Part shown: positions 52,601 through 64,000 of the stretch, piece by piece
Layout of the letters: every line of letters begins with the position of its first letter
Position numbering within the stretch: the first letter of the stretch is position 1
NCBI GenBank assembly: GCA_964036155.1
Contig: OZ038423.1
Location: 22,707,249-22,771,248 of the forward strand
From: Diploscapter coronatus
Taxonomy: Eukaryota; Nematoda; Chromadorea; Rhabditida; Rhabditidae
Direction of reading: 5' to 3'
Length of the DNA stretch: 64,000 bases
Notes under the pieces: model-generated
Told to the model about the DNA's origin: nothing
Seen by the model: the letters and a program-made list of their open reading frames with translations, nothing else
Databases searched by the model: none
Made by a program: the position numbers and the translations under genes

Positions 52601-55600
52601 AGGCTACATTGTTCGCTAGACCGAATATCCTGGAAATATGCTAATTTTGAAAGGAGTTCTCTTTTTTTCTAAGAATTTTGCCAAAATCTTACCAAAACGA
52701 TAAATAATTCCTCAAGTAGGACCGAGATTCCGACGCCGAAGCCGTCATTTTTGCCTAAATTTAAAAATTTCAATTGAATGAACAAACCATCGATAAAAAA
52801 TTCGATTTAAAGTTTGGATTTTCAAAGATCCAGCAATAGAATTGAAACGTTGAGAATTGCTTGAATATGTTTTTTGGATACATGCGGTTAAAACTGAAAT
52901 TTAATCGGGAATGAGTTTTCGAGGCCTAAAGAATTCAATTTGCAATCTTACGAATTGGTCTGGGTAGGTATTCACAAAAGTCTCGGACAAATATGATAAA
53001 TTAAAAATCCTAGAAAATTTAGCTAAAACCACTTTCAAAAATGGTCAACATAAAATCATGCCCGAATAGCCTTTTTCGATATCTCTAGTATTCTCTCCGA
53101 TTTCAACCGACTAGAGGGCGGCGCCTCATAGATTTGATTGTCTATTGGTAAATGATTGCTGAGTTGAGCGAATTTGAAGTGAACCAAAATATTAGACAGC
53201 AGTAAAAACAAACAAACCCATGTTATGTAAAATGAAGTACAATAGAGGAAAACTGGTTGGGATGTAATTTTGTCAGAAAACTAGAAAAATACGAAAATTG
53301 GATGTTTCAGATTTTGACTTGAGAAAATGGATGATTTTGTATTCAATTAATGAAGTCTTCACAATTTCAAGAAGGAAAAAACTTCAATTCCATTGTCAGG
53401 TGTGTTGAATTCGATTCGAAAAATTCAGGGAAGTTTTTCTTCGTGAAAACGAGGGCGAAGAGAAGTTTGATTGATCATACAACGATTTTGACGGTAATGA
53501 AGTTTGAAATCGGTGAAATGCACCCATAATTTCTAGGCTGTCAAGGAAAATGAGAGTATATTGAAGTTGAACGGAGTTAAATGTTAGAAACGATGAAGTA
53601 TTCCGAAATTTATATATAAATTAGAAAGTTTATTGTAGTTTCAAGGCTTTCGCCTTCACTTAGATGATTATTGTAAGAGAACGAACTAAAGTTAGCGACA
53701 TTAGCTTTGGAAACGTGGTGAAGTTAACAGCTTCAAGATAATAAGGAAGTTATGCGAGGTCAAATGAATTTAGCATAATAATTCCGGTCCATCAATGTGA
53801 AGAATGTACGAAAATTATACGATAGAAATGAAGTCCATATCGAACAATCGTTGTAACGGAATGTCAAAGAAATAGTGTGGCTGGTAATTAACCATTGTTA
53901 TTGATGAATGGATGGTAATCACAAGAAATGGAGAGTTTCTCAAATTTTCAAACTTCGAAATTATTTGAAAAAGCGCGTTTTGGTCCTTCAATTGGAAGAA
54001 AACGAGTTGACAAATTGAACCATCTTTTTCTAATTACGATGATCAGACTAAAATACGGAGTCGAGTACTGGATGTTCGAATTTTTTGAAAGAACAAATTA
54101 TTAGCTAAATTTTGAAAAGAATCCACCATATATCATATTCATAAAATTTTGAGATTTGGAAAACTGAACCTGAAAATCTTGCGAATCTATTTCAAATAAT
54201 GATCGAGTGACGATGCTATTTTGGATGAAAATGATAGGTATGGAATATGAGATCGGATATAATGACGATAAGGAATCAGGAGAGAACGGGATGTGACTGA
54301 TTTGTAATGGTCAAATAATCTCTAAAGAATATCATACCTTTCCCGCCCAAATATGATATCTTTATGTGCTAGCCTATTTCCTGACCCTATTCTTTATCAT
54401 TGACGATAGATTTTTCTAACTACCCCTTGATCACGTGGTTTATGATAGTTATGATGCGTTGAAGAAAGACATTTTGTCGAGGAAATTTTTGAGAAAATAT
54501 AGGAAAACGTTGCATGATAACCTGAGAAAACATCTAAGTAGATAGGCCTTCTATACCGTTTACAGTAGTTTTGGAGAGAGAAAGTAAATGTTTAGATAAA
54601 TTGGGAAAATTCAACGAGTTCGCACAAGTTTTTAGATAATGTGAGGGTTTTAGCTGAATAAGCAGGACGCTTTATTTCGAATAGAAGATTTGAATTTATA
54701 CCCCCATTTTTCTTTCAGACCGATCCTCCGCTATCGAAACCGTATGGTTTCTTTTTCAATACTGTGAAAGCATGCGAATTGAAGAGAGGAAAAGAAACTC
54801 CCTAGGTTGAAGCAAACAACGCAATCATACGTTGCCAACGGCATGGTCATTTAACGTAGTGGATAACGCAGATAGCCTGTTACAAATAGGCATGAGCAAC
54901 GACTCGAGTACTTATGCCTTCCATGTTTTTGTTAAAAATGCTAAAATGACGACCAAATTAAGAAAACTTGATGAATAATACCAAAATCGAACGAAATTTG
55001 ACGTTTTCTGGGTTTAAATGATGAACTTTTTGATGAAAATGACTTATTCTTACTAAATTTCGTCTCATTTTAACATTTTACGTCTTGTGCGTTTCACATG
55101 AAGGCTGATCATCTTTTGTAGTGTCAAACAGGGTGCGTTCGTGTAAACGAAGGTACGCTTTGACGAAATCGAAAAGATAGAGAGAAAAGGTGTAACCCTC
55201 AAATGTCTTTTTATTTCAATTATATATAATACAAGATTTAGAAGAAAAATGTATTAATTAAAAAAAAAAAAAACTAAATTAAAATATAGCATATTCAACT
55301 TTTATCTTTATGATTTTTCATGAAGTACAGCTGTGATTATTAAAATTACTTAATCCAAAATGTAAAATAAAAATGCACAAATTTAAAAAATTAAATTTCC
55401 AGCATCGATATGCCTCATTTCGTTAACAATTATCGTCAATTGGCGACCTCTATTCTGCTCTCGAAAGAAACAAAACTAGAAGATATCCTGCCGCTGCTCA
55501 ACTTCATGCAGAGAGAGGTAAGAATTTTCTAGTTCGCATAAATTTATTATTTGTAAAAAATATCAATATTATCAGCGGTAAAAATTCGACAATTCATTCA

Positions 55601-58014
55601 ATTTTTTTGAAGCATACATATCGTTGGCTGAAGATAAAGTCGATATTCATTTAGCAATTAGAAATCGAATTGGGGGCGAAACAGTGAGTTGCGTAGAAGA
55701 GAAACGAGACGAATAGCGCTGTTTTTGAATATCGACACTCTCCCAATCAATGATATGTTCTATCATTTTTAGTTTTTGTATTGGTATATACTCTGAGCCT
55801 ATCAATTTAAACTTTATCAATTACATTATCATCATTTTCAGTGACATTATGTGATCGTTAATCATCACTAAAAATTGCCCAAATTATCCATACGATTTTC
55901 TGAAACCTATAAAATTCAAAATTTGCAGATGCTATTGGATTTCATCGAGCGGTGGGCGTCAAATGGGAGTTTCGCAAACAAGAAAATCTCCCCTTTGAGT
56001 TCGCTCGGCGCGTTCATTCAACACGACAACTTGCATGGGCTGGAATTGAAATACTTTAGCAAATTCGTCGAGGCATTGAAAGAAAGAATTGTGGTAAGGA
56101 AAGTCCAAGAAAATACTGTAGGGCGAATTTGGATTTTTAAAGAGTCTGTACATTTGCATGCGGAAATTTTATAAAATTGCTAAGAATTTAGTAAATACGT
56201 TCACTTTTGTTTGTTTTAAATTCCATCTACATACTAATTGTTAATGAACTGGCAGATTTGATTAGAACTTGGAAACATGAAATTTCCTGAAGATAAAAAT
56301 TTCAGTCCCCATCAGAATCCTCTCATGTGATCATCGCCGCATTGAAGAAGACTTTTGGGCTGGAGGCTTTTGAAGATCAGAAAGTCAAGATGATACTTTG
56401 TGGAATATTGGAGAAAGGTAATTTTCATGTATTTTTTTTTTTCAAAAATAGAACTCATTCTTCTAAAAAATATTTTCAGAAGAATGAAATTTTGTCCGCT
56501 TTATTTTAGAACTCGAAAGCCCCGAATGGGAGGCCAGAGACAATGCGCTTGAAATCCTGCTTCTCCTGCCGAACTACCGTCATTTGATAGGCGAGATTTT
56601 GAAAGTTATTAGATTTCTTATGCTCTATAACCTCCAATAGGATTGCTATAAATCGAGAATACCTATGAAAACTTGAAACATACGACATTTTTTTAAATAG
56701 TTTTTGGATAGGCATTTAAAATTTTCTCACGATAGCTTCATGAAACTGGCAACGATTTCGGGTACTGATGTACTGACCATTTAAAATTTTTAAACATTTT
56801 TTGCATTTCAGTCGATCTTCACAAATTCATCACCGACGAGTCACCGTATGTTCGTGCGACGGCACTCAAATTGCTCGAGAACATGGAAGGTAGAATAAAG
56901 TTGGAAGTCTGCGAGAAAATACTCTATGAGGAGAATTCGTCTGAGCCGAGGTAAATTTATTGATTTCTAAAAATTTCTCAATTCTTTGAAATGCTGATAT
57001 TTTTGAGGTCGAAACTTATTGAGTGGTTTAAAGCAATACCAAACAATTTTTGGTTTTCATAAAATCATACACTTGAAACCTATTTCTGGCAATAATTAGA
57101 TAAATGATTTATTTTGTAGTTCACGATTTTTCGTCATAGACGACGTAAACAAACCAATAGACCTATCAATACATTTTTATAAATCGTATTTTGCAACTTA
57201 TTTCATGCACCATTTTTACAATTTAGCGTTTTTTTAGATTGATCTGTCTCCGTTCGCTTCTGTCGAATTTCAATGCTAGCGAAATTATGGCTGTGATCTC
57301 GAAATGCCTTTATAATTTGCTTGAGGACTACGATATGCAAATTTTCAGGTACATAATTATTCTATTTTAAAACCAGATTGAGTTTTTAACTTAGGCTAAA
57401 ATGATTCAAATTTGAATCATTTGCATCTGAGACTAAATTTTAGAATCGGCTTTGCATTTAAGGCAACGACGCATTTGATTTTAGAGAGCTCGTCCCGATT
57501 CTACGGAATATGATGAGAGCAAAAGAATTTCAAGATGGCGTTAGGAAGGAGTTGGAACAGTGGAGAGAGGTGGGAGTTTCTATTCGAAATGTTTTTACCA
57601 TTATTATTGTGGAAAAATACTGAATGGATAATTTTTGAAACACCATGAAAATTTTGATAAGTGATATTTCACGTCTGATCGAATTGGAAAACATCAAATA
57701 TTTGAAAGCTCGAATATGAAAATCGGAAACTTATTTCAAAATAGAAGTATAATTGCACTTCGATAAAGCTATAATATCAACTTGCTAAAGGAATGAAAAT
57801 CCCCGAATAACTTGAAACCTACTCAAATTTTCATCGTTCCATTTTTCAGGACCCTCAAATCGGAGTTTCGGTTCGTCAAATCCTCGGTGAAAGTGAAAAC
57901 GATCAAAGTAGTTCGACCGACAAAAACGATACTGCCGCTGAAAAGCTCGTAGAGGAATTCGTGGCTGCTCTTTCTTCCCACTGTCCTGCAGATGAAGTTA
58001 TCGATTGCTATTGA
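46616..58014 (+). CDS. HEAT-repeat-like protein with a 6.5-kb intron hosting cln-3
   Basis: Exons: 46616-46745, 47040-47183, 47444-47605, 47832-47890, 47942-48043, 48308-48453, 48764-48853, 55403-55517, 55929-56093, 56306-56417, 56510-56578, 56812-56950, 57238-57348, 57485-57569, 57850-58014; 1794 nt, 597 aa, all phases consistent. The protein is a series of amphipathic helices typical of HEAT/armadillo folds, for example LESLVNFLRKLGTVL, PIYAFFIAKI, YVRATALKLLENME and RELVPILRNMM, with an acidic, Ser-rich end. No family is certain; BRAT1-like is one possibility. The two halves (to 48853 and from 55403) join in phase (AG|C) across the long intron, but they could be two genes. The ATG is 1 nt after TTTTTTCAG. 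Confidence 0.7.
49081..52748 (-). CDS. cln-3: CLN-3 (battenin), lysosomal membrane protein
   Basis: Exons, in transcript order: 52748-52693, 52629-52467, 52230-52109, 52009-51851, 51660-51505, 51040-50960, 50918-50855, 50812-50744, 50700-50629, 50423-50331, 50076-49936, 49221-49081; 1317 nt, 438 aa, the same length as human CLN3. Signature segments are present in order: GLANNVAYVVMLTAAKDIL, IVPALIIKILAPF, ESSFLGLASHYD with WSSGTGMAGVAGS, IPLVIVYFTEYLINQG, EQYRWFAVCY, VIYEGLIGGWAYANAFHHI and REFALSAVSVADATGI. CLN3 is a multi-pass protein of late endosomes and lysosomes linked to glycerophosphodiester clearance. The gene lies wholly inside an intron of the HEAT-like gene, on the opposite strand. 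The intron after exon 10 starts with GC (CAG|GCAATA), and the alignment needs exactly this site. TTTATT at 49031 (AATAAA on the minus strand) lies 45 nt after the stop. Confidence 0.94.
52749..55402. other. Upstream half of the long intron; cln-3 promoter side
   Basis: AT-rich 2.65 kb between the cln-3 start and the next exon of the host gene. TTTAG (exon boundary at 52755) lies 7 nt upstream of the cln-3 ATG on its strand, a likely leader acceptor. No other exons found. It should contain the cln-3 promoter if that gene is not driven from outside. Confidence 0.45.
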
Positions 58015-58126
58015 TTTATTGATTTCCATTTCAAACATCCCAACCGTTTTTATTACTATGCTTCGAAATGCGATCAAGTTTTTAAAGAACTGAAAATATT
58101 TACCCTAGAATACTAAATAGAAGACC

Positions 58127-58357
58127 ATGGACTTTTATTCGATGTTTCACGGTATTTTGTTAGGAGACAAGTTGTTGACTTTTGGATCTCAAGAATTTCT
58201 TACGGGGAATAAATTTGATTTTTTCTTTAATTTGACCTTATTACCTCATTTTCCATTCACGGTGGTTCTCTTCAAGATCCTGCTTCTGGCTGTGTTGGTC
58301 TGCGTGATTCTGGCTCATGAAAATTTTCGAAAGAAGCGATTTTTCATACCGTTATGA
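58127..58357 (+). CDS. Possible small single-pass membrane protein
   Basis: An uninterrupted 76-codon frame starts with ATG in a good context (ACCATGG), 112 bp after the stop of the HEAT-like gene. The N-terminal half is mixed. The C-terminal half has a strong hydrophobic helix (VVLFKILLLAVLVCVILA) followed by a basic tail (HENFRKKRFF), the pattern of a single-pass membrane protein. CTAAATAG ends 6 nt before the ATG and could be a trans-splice acceptor. The spacing is close to the ~100 bp of SL2-type operons. No homologue recognised; a chance frame cannot be excluded. Confidence 0.4.
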   Translation: MDFYSMFHGILLGDKLLTFGSQEFLTGNKFDFFFNLTLLPHFPFTVVLFKILLLAVLVCVILAHENFRKKRFFIPL

Positions 58358-58369
58358 CTAAAGGCCAAG

Positions 58370-58391
58370 TCTCCCCCTTTCGAGGGGGAGA
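58370..58391 (+). other. Perfect 9-bp hairpin with UUCG loop after the small ORF
   Basis: TCTCCCCCT (58370-58378), loop TTCG, AGGGGGAGA (58383-58391). The stem is perfect and GC-rich, starts 12 nt after the stop codon at 58357, and stands out in AT-rich DNA. The UUCG tetraloop is very stable. It resembles a terminator or a protective 3' RNA structure; its function is unknown. Confidence 0.75.
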
Positions 58392-59945
58392 AAGAACGTA
58401 TGAAATTTTCCGCCGTTTCAAGTATCGCTAATTAGTCGATAACTTCATGAAACCAAGATACCGATTAGAAAAATAGTAAATGTCGCCCAAAATGATGGCG
58501 CCATTGGTTTTTCGAAAAAAGACCTTCTGAAGGCATGAACGACATCGAAACTCGACGATACAGGTCACTTTCCAAAAGGTTTCAATGGATTCTGATTCTC
58601 CATGGCCGATTTATTTTATTGACATTGATAGTTTGTTAAATTAGGTCCAAACGCATGGCAACATCGACTTCAAAGTTTGATGTGAGAATGTTAATGCTAA
58701 ACGCGTAGTGAAAAAGGGAAAAACTGTCCTCTACTTTTCTCCTCAAAAAATTTCTTCGCTCTTCTCCCAGATTTTTAATAAAATCGTCAAAGACAATGAG
58801 ACATCGAATTTCTTCGAGAATACGCGTGGAAAATCATCAACTCTTGACACATGATGAAGAATAGAGCTGGAAAAATGATTGGAACTTGATGCACGGTTTT
58901 GGATACATGTGTCAGCCAATTGGAAATGACGTGCATTGACACGATTGCTTTGTTGCATCAGTCGATTATGTTACAAGCTGGCAGAAATTTGCGATGAGCA
59001 CTCGGTCGAAAGTCATGAAGAAGTTTCTGAACATGTTTCGGAAAGAGCCAGGTTGGTTGTATTCGATTTTGGTTAATAGTCTCTTTTTATCTACTGATTA
59101 GCAGGAGAAACATACGAGGATCATTAATTATTTCTAAAATTAAAAAAATATGCGCTAGCTTGAAAATAGGCTATCCATGAAAATCAGCTTTATTTAACAT
59201 CCTTATGAATTTTCATTTAAAGTCGAAAGTAACTTTAAACAGTTCATAAACTTTTAGAAAAGTCCATAGTATCATCATCTAATCATCGGAAAGTAAATAG
59301 GTCGTCAGAATGTACGTCTGAGCTAGGTTTAGGCTGCTTTTCGAATGTTAAGATATTTCATTTTTACTTTGCCGCGCGCTCTCTAAAATTTAATCTGTTG
59401 TCACAATTGTCATTGAACAGAGGGAAAATGGTAAAAAGTGAGTTAGGGATCAAAAGACTAGAAAAAGAGCAAACCTTTAAAATCTCACTCACTTTCTATC
59501 TTTTTTCTTTTAATTCAAACCAGAGCATTTTCGAAGGTTGTTGTTCTAAATTAGTCACTCTTTCTCTGCAAATAGCTGATATTTTGAACACCTTATTTTT
59601 GCTTTATCTATGATGAAAATCGACCCATTTTATTTGTTTCAAATTGTATCTCCTAGTAATTTCGGAATTATCACCAACTTCTGATTTTTTTACTTAAAAT
59701 TTTTTGAAACTTACATCCAGTATCTCAAAAGATTTCTACTTATCAAACTTTGAAGTTTCTGATCCGATATTTGAATCTTGCTGAGAAATATCGTGGCCTA
59801 CTTTCAATTCGCTATTCATCATTATGGATAAGATAACATTTCACAATAACGAATCGTATATCGGATCGGTAAACTTCCAACGTCTACTATTCATATTTTC
59901 TATTGAAGATTATCGAATTTTTAAGCTAGATCTTTAGACTCGAAC
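58392..59945. other. Intergenic region, no gene seen
   Basis: AT-rich 1.55 kb before the next plus-strand gene. TCTTTAG (59932-59938) precedes the next ATG by 7 nt. The frame at 59398-59613 is short and has no supporting splice or domain evidence. Confidence 0.45.
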
Positions 59946-62136
59946 ATGACCCTTCGAACATCGAGATTAAGCAGCTCTGAACCTGACCTATTGATCGATA
60001 GACCTTCCGAGTTGCAAGATCAAATTCTATTCGCTCTATCAAGGGACCTTGATAACAATTGTTTGTAAGCTATCTTAATAAAAATGTCCATATTTAGAGA
60101 ATAGTTTCCTCGAGATATTGTTCGCTAAACTAGCCTTTTCTGAAATTTTACTTTGGTATGATTTTTCAGACAGTACCAAAGTTGCCAAGACTTGACGGAA
60201 GTCGGAAAACGAGATCCTCTAGGGCCTAGAGATTCAGCTGCCAACTATTTTACGCCCAGAGCGACGATCAAAAAGGTGGACTTCATCACGCCGAAACACA
60301 GCATTTCTGAAAGTACGTCATTTTCACCTAGGAATTTGCGGCCTATAAAACTGGAGCGATAAAGAACGATCATTTTTTCATTCAATGGAAGAATAGAACG
60401 CTTCAAGTTCAACTTACAGACATTCTATCATACAAGTTCTTCCTGTTTATTTTTGAACTCATCTAAAGTATGATATCGTTGAAAGCGTTTAATTTTCTGA
60501 ATAGGCTTCAGAAACTTCTCACTGAAGATATAAAATTATAGAATGTTCAGCAAGTTTTTCACAAATTATGATAAAAATGGTATTTGTAGCCCCGATAAAC
60601 ATGGTTTCCAACGTTGTCCCTTTCTTCAAAACGCCACAATCCGAGCCAGACACTACGCAGAAACATCATCATTCAAGTAAGCCATTAGTCCAATTCATTC
60701 CAACCACTCTATAAATTCCCTATGTTTACTCATTGAAGAAGTTAGACACGAAAGTATTTGGAAAATTTATGTTACTGTTTGAATAACTGATTACAGACGA
60801 TTATTTGAAACATTTTGGGGTCATTATATCATATCATCATGAATTAAATTATAACAAAATAAAACGGTCAGGGATATTTTTCTTATCACTTGTGAGTCAC
60901 TATTGTTATCAATTATAGTTCACTTTTTATCAATATTTTCGTGAAAATAATGACAGGAAGTGAGTATAATGGGAATGATATTTATGAGGTGTATTAGGGC
61001 GCGTTTATACTTTTTGATATTGATACGATGTCGAAAAATATCAACCTACCCCTAGTGAATCTGGTCAGGTAACAATGAACTCGTAAAAAAGCGCAATTGT
61101 TTATTTCATGATCATTATTGCGCCATGTTTATTCATTTTCGAAATTTCCTTCATGATTTTTCTATGATTCATTGAAATCCTTATGACGCAGGAGATTTCG
61201 AATATTTTGCTCCTTCATTGACACTGAACCCTATGATTACTCGGTTTTATGGCGTATAAAAATATCTCCTCGAACCGGTTTCTTTTGCATCTTTTATCAA
61301 AATTATGCGCTATTCGAGCATTAGAATGGACTTAGATGATCAGATTTTTACCGTAGACTAGAATGAACTTCAAAATTTTGCTGTTTCAAAAACTTCGAAC
61401 TTTCTTTGGAATTTAAGAAGTTCCAATTCATGTTTTTCTTTTTCCAACATTTTACAAATCCCTTTCCATACTTTACCATGTTGAATAATTCTTCAGCGTG
61501 GATTTCAAATTTCTCGGATTTATTCCTCGTAATTTCCAGATCTAATCGGTTATATGACTGGACGAGGTCACCGAATTGCAGCCGGCGACGCAGATTCCAA
61601 ACCGAGGCGACAGGTAAAAATATATTTTGGACATTATGCATCAAATTCTTCTGAACGAAATATTCTGGATTTGGAGAGTGGAGTGCCGTAAAGGCTGCAC
61701 TTTTCTTTGAATTTTTCTCAAAACTCTTCATGTCAGCTACGAGCAAATTATGCAAGTTGTTTTTACCCATTTTCGCTTCCTTACTTTTCCAGAAAAGGAA
61801 ATAGCAAAAGGTGTTTTTTCACGGACTTCATAAAACTCCTAGTCAAGAGAAAAAAATCTGCAGGCCTTCACGGAGTCGAAAAGCCAGAGCCATTTCAAGC
61901 AGTCCAGGGAAATCCTCGACGCACTCGATGCTGCCAAACTCAAGCTCAAGGCCATGAGCGAGGATATGAAAAGTGGGTATTTTATTACTACTTCTTTATG
62001 AAAAAATAGAAATGAAATGTTTATTTGCTGGAAAAGATACGAAATTTTAAAACGTACCTAATTTTTTAATGGTTCTTCTTAAGTTTTTTCTTAAATTTCC
62101 CTGTCAGAAAAAACGTTTAGTTCAAAGTGGATTTAA
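59946..62136 (+). CDS. Unrecognised protein, polar N-terminus and C-terminal helix
   Basis: Exons: 59946-60064, 60170-60312, 60590-60676, 61540-61613, 61864-61972, 62108-62136; 561 nt, 186 aa, all phases consistent. The sequence is polar with several short Pro/Ser motifs (ANYFTPRATIKKVDFITPKH, FKTPQSEPDTTQKHHH). Before the end comes a helical, Lys/Ala-rich segment (LDALDAAKLKLKAMSEDM) that may form a coiled coil. The repeated TP sites could be phosphorylated by proline-directed kinases. No domain is recognised. TCTTTAG ends 7 nt before the ATG. The last exon encodes only nine residues; readthrough of the exon 5 donor would give a different short end. Confidence 0.62.
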
Positions 62137-62515
62137 ATTATCGAAAATTTAAACTTATCAAAGTGTTTTTCGTTGAAAACGAATCCTCCAGATCAATCTT
62201 TACTCCCAAAACTTGTCAATTGTACAAATTTTTGAAACCTGCAAAAATCAGGTGTAACCATCCAGTAATTTCTCACTCTTCCAAAGTTCGTCGAACCAGA
62301 AGTATTATTTTGCAAAGTAGAAGGTAGTCTAGACTAGGTTTCACTATTCTCTATCTTTTGCCTCCCTTTCTTTCCTCCTTTCTAACCTTCAGTCGTTTTG
62401 GCCCTTTGCGCGGTAAATAACGTGAAATTGGCGCATTTTTGTTGGACCTTCGTCGATTTCTATCGGCTTTTTCAAATTCTTTCCGCCATTTTCCCGAATT
62501 GGATCGATTTTTGCG

Positions 62516-64000
62516 ATGAATAACCACCAAATCCAATCGAACTATTCATCGAGTGGCGACGAAAATCAGGACGAATTTCGATCCCTGATGGGAGGTACGA
62601 ATTTTTTAATTTTTTGAAAATTTTCATAAGGATTTTTTTAAATTCAAGCCTTTTATTTTTATTATTTCTTCTATTTTTCTAACGCAAATAATACAAATTT
62701 AAGAGCTTTGCGAAAAATTGGCGCAAAAACGCGAAAACAATCCGTATAAAACTCTTCAAAATGACACGGCTTGCAGTAATTTTGCATCGGCTAATGATTG
62801 CTCGGTATCGAAACGGATTTATGGTGCGTAAAACCATGATTTTTGAGATATCATCCAGTTTCCAATGTTCTATTCTAAAACGTGTGGCGAAGGAGTTAGT
62901 TTTCCGATCGATTAATGCGCGTGTCTTTTTCTTTTCCCACGCTATTTGGGGTCAAACTCTCTTGGATAGAGTTTATCTCGATTTTGAGCACAAAAGATTG
63001 TATTTTTGGCAAAAATTTTATTATCTTCGGTATTTTTGAAAGCATATTCTTTTTTGATTTTCTATGAACGGTAATAATTATCGACGCATGAAACAGACCT
63101 ACAAAAAAGTGCTAACCTCCCCGGATTTGACTAGGACTTATAGTTTAGGTTCGGATATATTTTCTGAAAATTTGACAAAAACTCAATATTTTGTCAATTT
63201 TTAGTCAAAATACGAAAATTTTGAAAAGTAATTATTTTAAAAAATCAGATCCACCTCTGTTGGCTTCGAATCGAAATACAGCTGCTTCACTATCGTCATT
63301 GAATGATCCGAATCGGTTAGTTGATTTTTAGAAGTTTTGTTTTCACTCAACGACCTATCTACGTTATTCCTTTTAGAAATTATCTTTATAGAATTTTTTG
63401 AAGCATACTTTTCTCTATTGAAACTTTTCTTTCCTAAAAATCCAGGCATTTTTTGCAATCGATTGAATTCAAGGTTGCGCGTCCCGTTAAACTTGGCTGT
63501 TGCAAAATGAATCATTTTCGATGTTAGTTGAGATGCTATCTGTTGGCATACAATGCACAATGCATTTGTGAGAGTGACTTTGAGAGAGACCGACATTATT
63601 GCAAGGTGGTTGAAAATACGAAAAAATTAATCGGGCGTGAAAGTTAGTGATTTTTTGGACAAAATAAGAATATTTTGGGGACTTTTATGAAGCAAAAACT
63701 TTTCGGGCTATACATCATTTTTGCTATATTTTTTATTTTAGAAATTTTTGAAACTTATTATTATTTAATTTTCGCGGCGAAGTTCTTTCAATTTTGTTAT
63801 TTGATTCGAAAGTTCAGACAGAATGCAATTCTAGCATTTCTGGTTCTTCATGTGTTTTCAATTTGAACGTATTGTTTCTCAACTTTTTTCATTCAATTCC
63901 TTCTTTTATTTCGCACGAAAATCTAATATTCAAAAATGCGCCAAACTTCTAAAGAATGTCATCATTTAGTCTGTGAAATAATTTCCCCTGAAATTTGTCG
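62516..64000 (+). CDS. Unrecognised gene, 5' part only (continues past the window)
   Basis: Exons: 62516-62594, 62704-62823, 63249-63315, then a donor (CG|GTTAGT) and no further exon before 64000. The start MNNHQIQSNYSSSGDENQDE is followed by a helical segment RSLMGELCEKLAQKRENNPY and Ser/Asn-rich sequence. Phases agree across all three exons. The first ATG is not preceded by an acceptor, so this gene may have its own promoter in 62140-62510, which is T/C-rich. No family is assigned. Confidence 0.6.

Noticed and set aside
61348..61770. 140-codon minus-strand frame
   Set aside because: Antisense to exon 4 of the gene at 59946-62136, whose exons join in phase; no recognised domain.
63237..63596. 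119-codon minus-strand frame
   Set aside because: Antisense to exon 3 of the last gene and its intron; no domain or splice support.

Overview
The window looks like nuclear DNA of a nematode. It is AT-rich, with small exons split by introns of mostly 45-500 bp that end in TTTCAG. Several translation starts lie 0-15 bp after a TTTCAG/TTCCAG acceptor, as expected for spliced-leader trans-splicing. The gene content fits: a 191-aa CDC-42, CRAL-TRIO/GOLD proteins, class-2 lipases, a nematode-type 7TM receptor, CLN-3 and RBM-28. The species cannot be named. Almost all listed genes are multi-exon models that I assembled by hand from splice signals and checked for phase consistency. Exon coordinates are in each entry.

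Layout. 1-4431 (+): a protein with about ten EF-hands and a long polar tail, 5' end outside the window. 6957-10530 (-): an SH2 adaptor whose phosphotyrosine-binding Arg is replaced. 10595-13004 (+): a 7TM receptor starting 64 bp from the SH2 start, head to head. 13278-15754 (-): a CRAL-TRIO/GOLD (Sec14-like) protein. 18244-19496: a dead mariner with intact terminal repeats, followed by a GC-rich island of unknown origin. 22124-24443 (-): cdc-42, with a long 5' region and a GA/CT-rich promoter candidate near 26 kb. 26884-27761 (-): a secreted Ig-domain protein with a 116-bp hAT-like MITE upstream. 28654-30492 (+): a zinc-finger protein. 30871-31604 (-): a small LRR protein. 33150-34371 (-): a class-2 lipase.

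35531-38501 (+): a NADAR-domain protein whose third intron carries a 78-bp MITE with a perfect 8-bp target duplication. 39406-40440 (+): a CDC26-like APC/C subunit. 40705-46171 (+): RBM-28. 46616-58014 (+): a HEAT-like protein whose 6.5-kb intron contains cln-3 (battenin) on the opposite strand. 58127-58357 (+): a possible small membrane-protein ORF followed by a perfect UUCG hairpin. 59946-62136 and 62516-end (+): two genes I do not recognise, the second cut by the window edge.

The run cdc-26-like / rbm-28 / HEAT / small ORF is co-directional, with gaps of 264, 444 and 112 bp. It may be an operon, joining cell-cycle, ribosome-biogenesis and possibly genome-maintenance functions.

Most notable: well-supported GC-AG introns in two conserved genes; two miniature transposons identified by their target duplications; an SH2 domain without its FLVR arginine; an animal NADAR protein; the nested cln-3; and a short motif (about TTTGAARCRTAY) that recurs across many introns.
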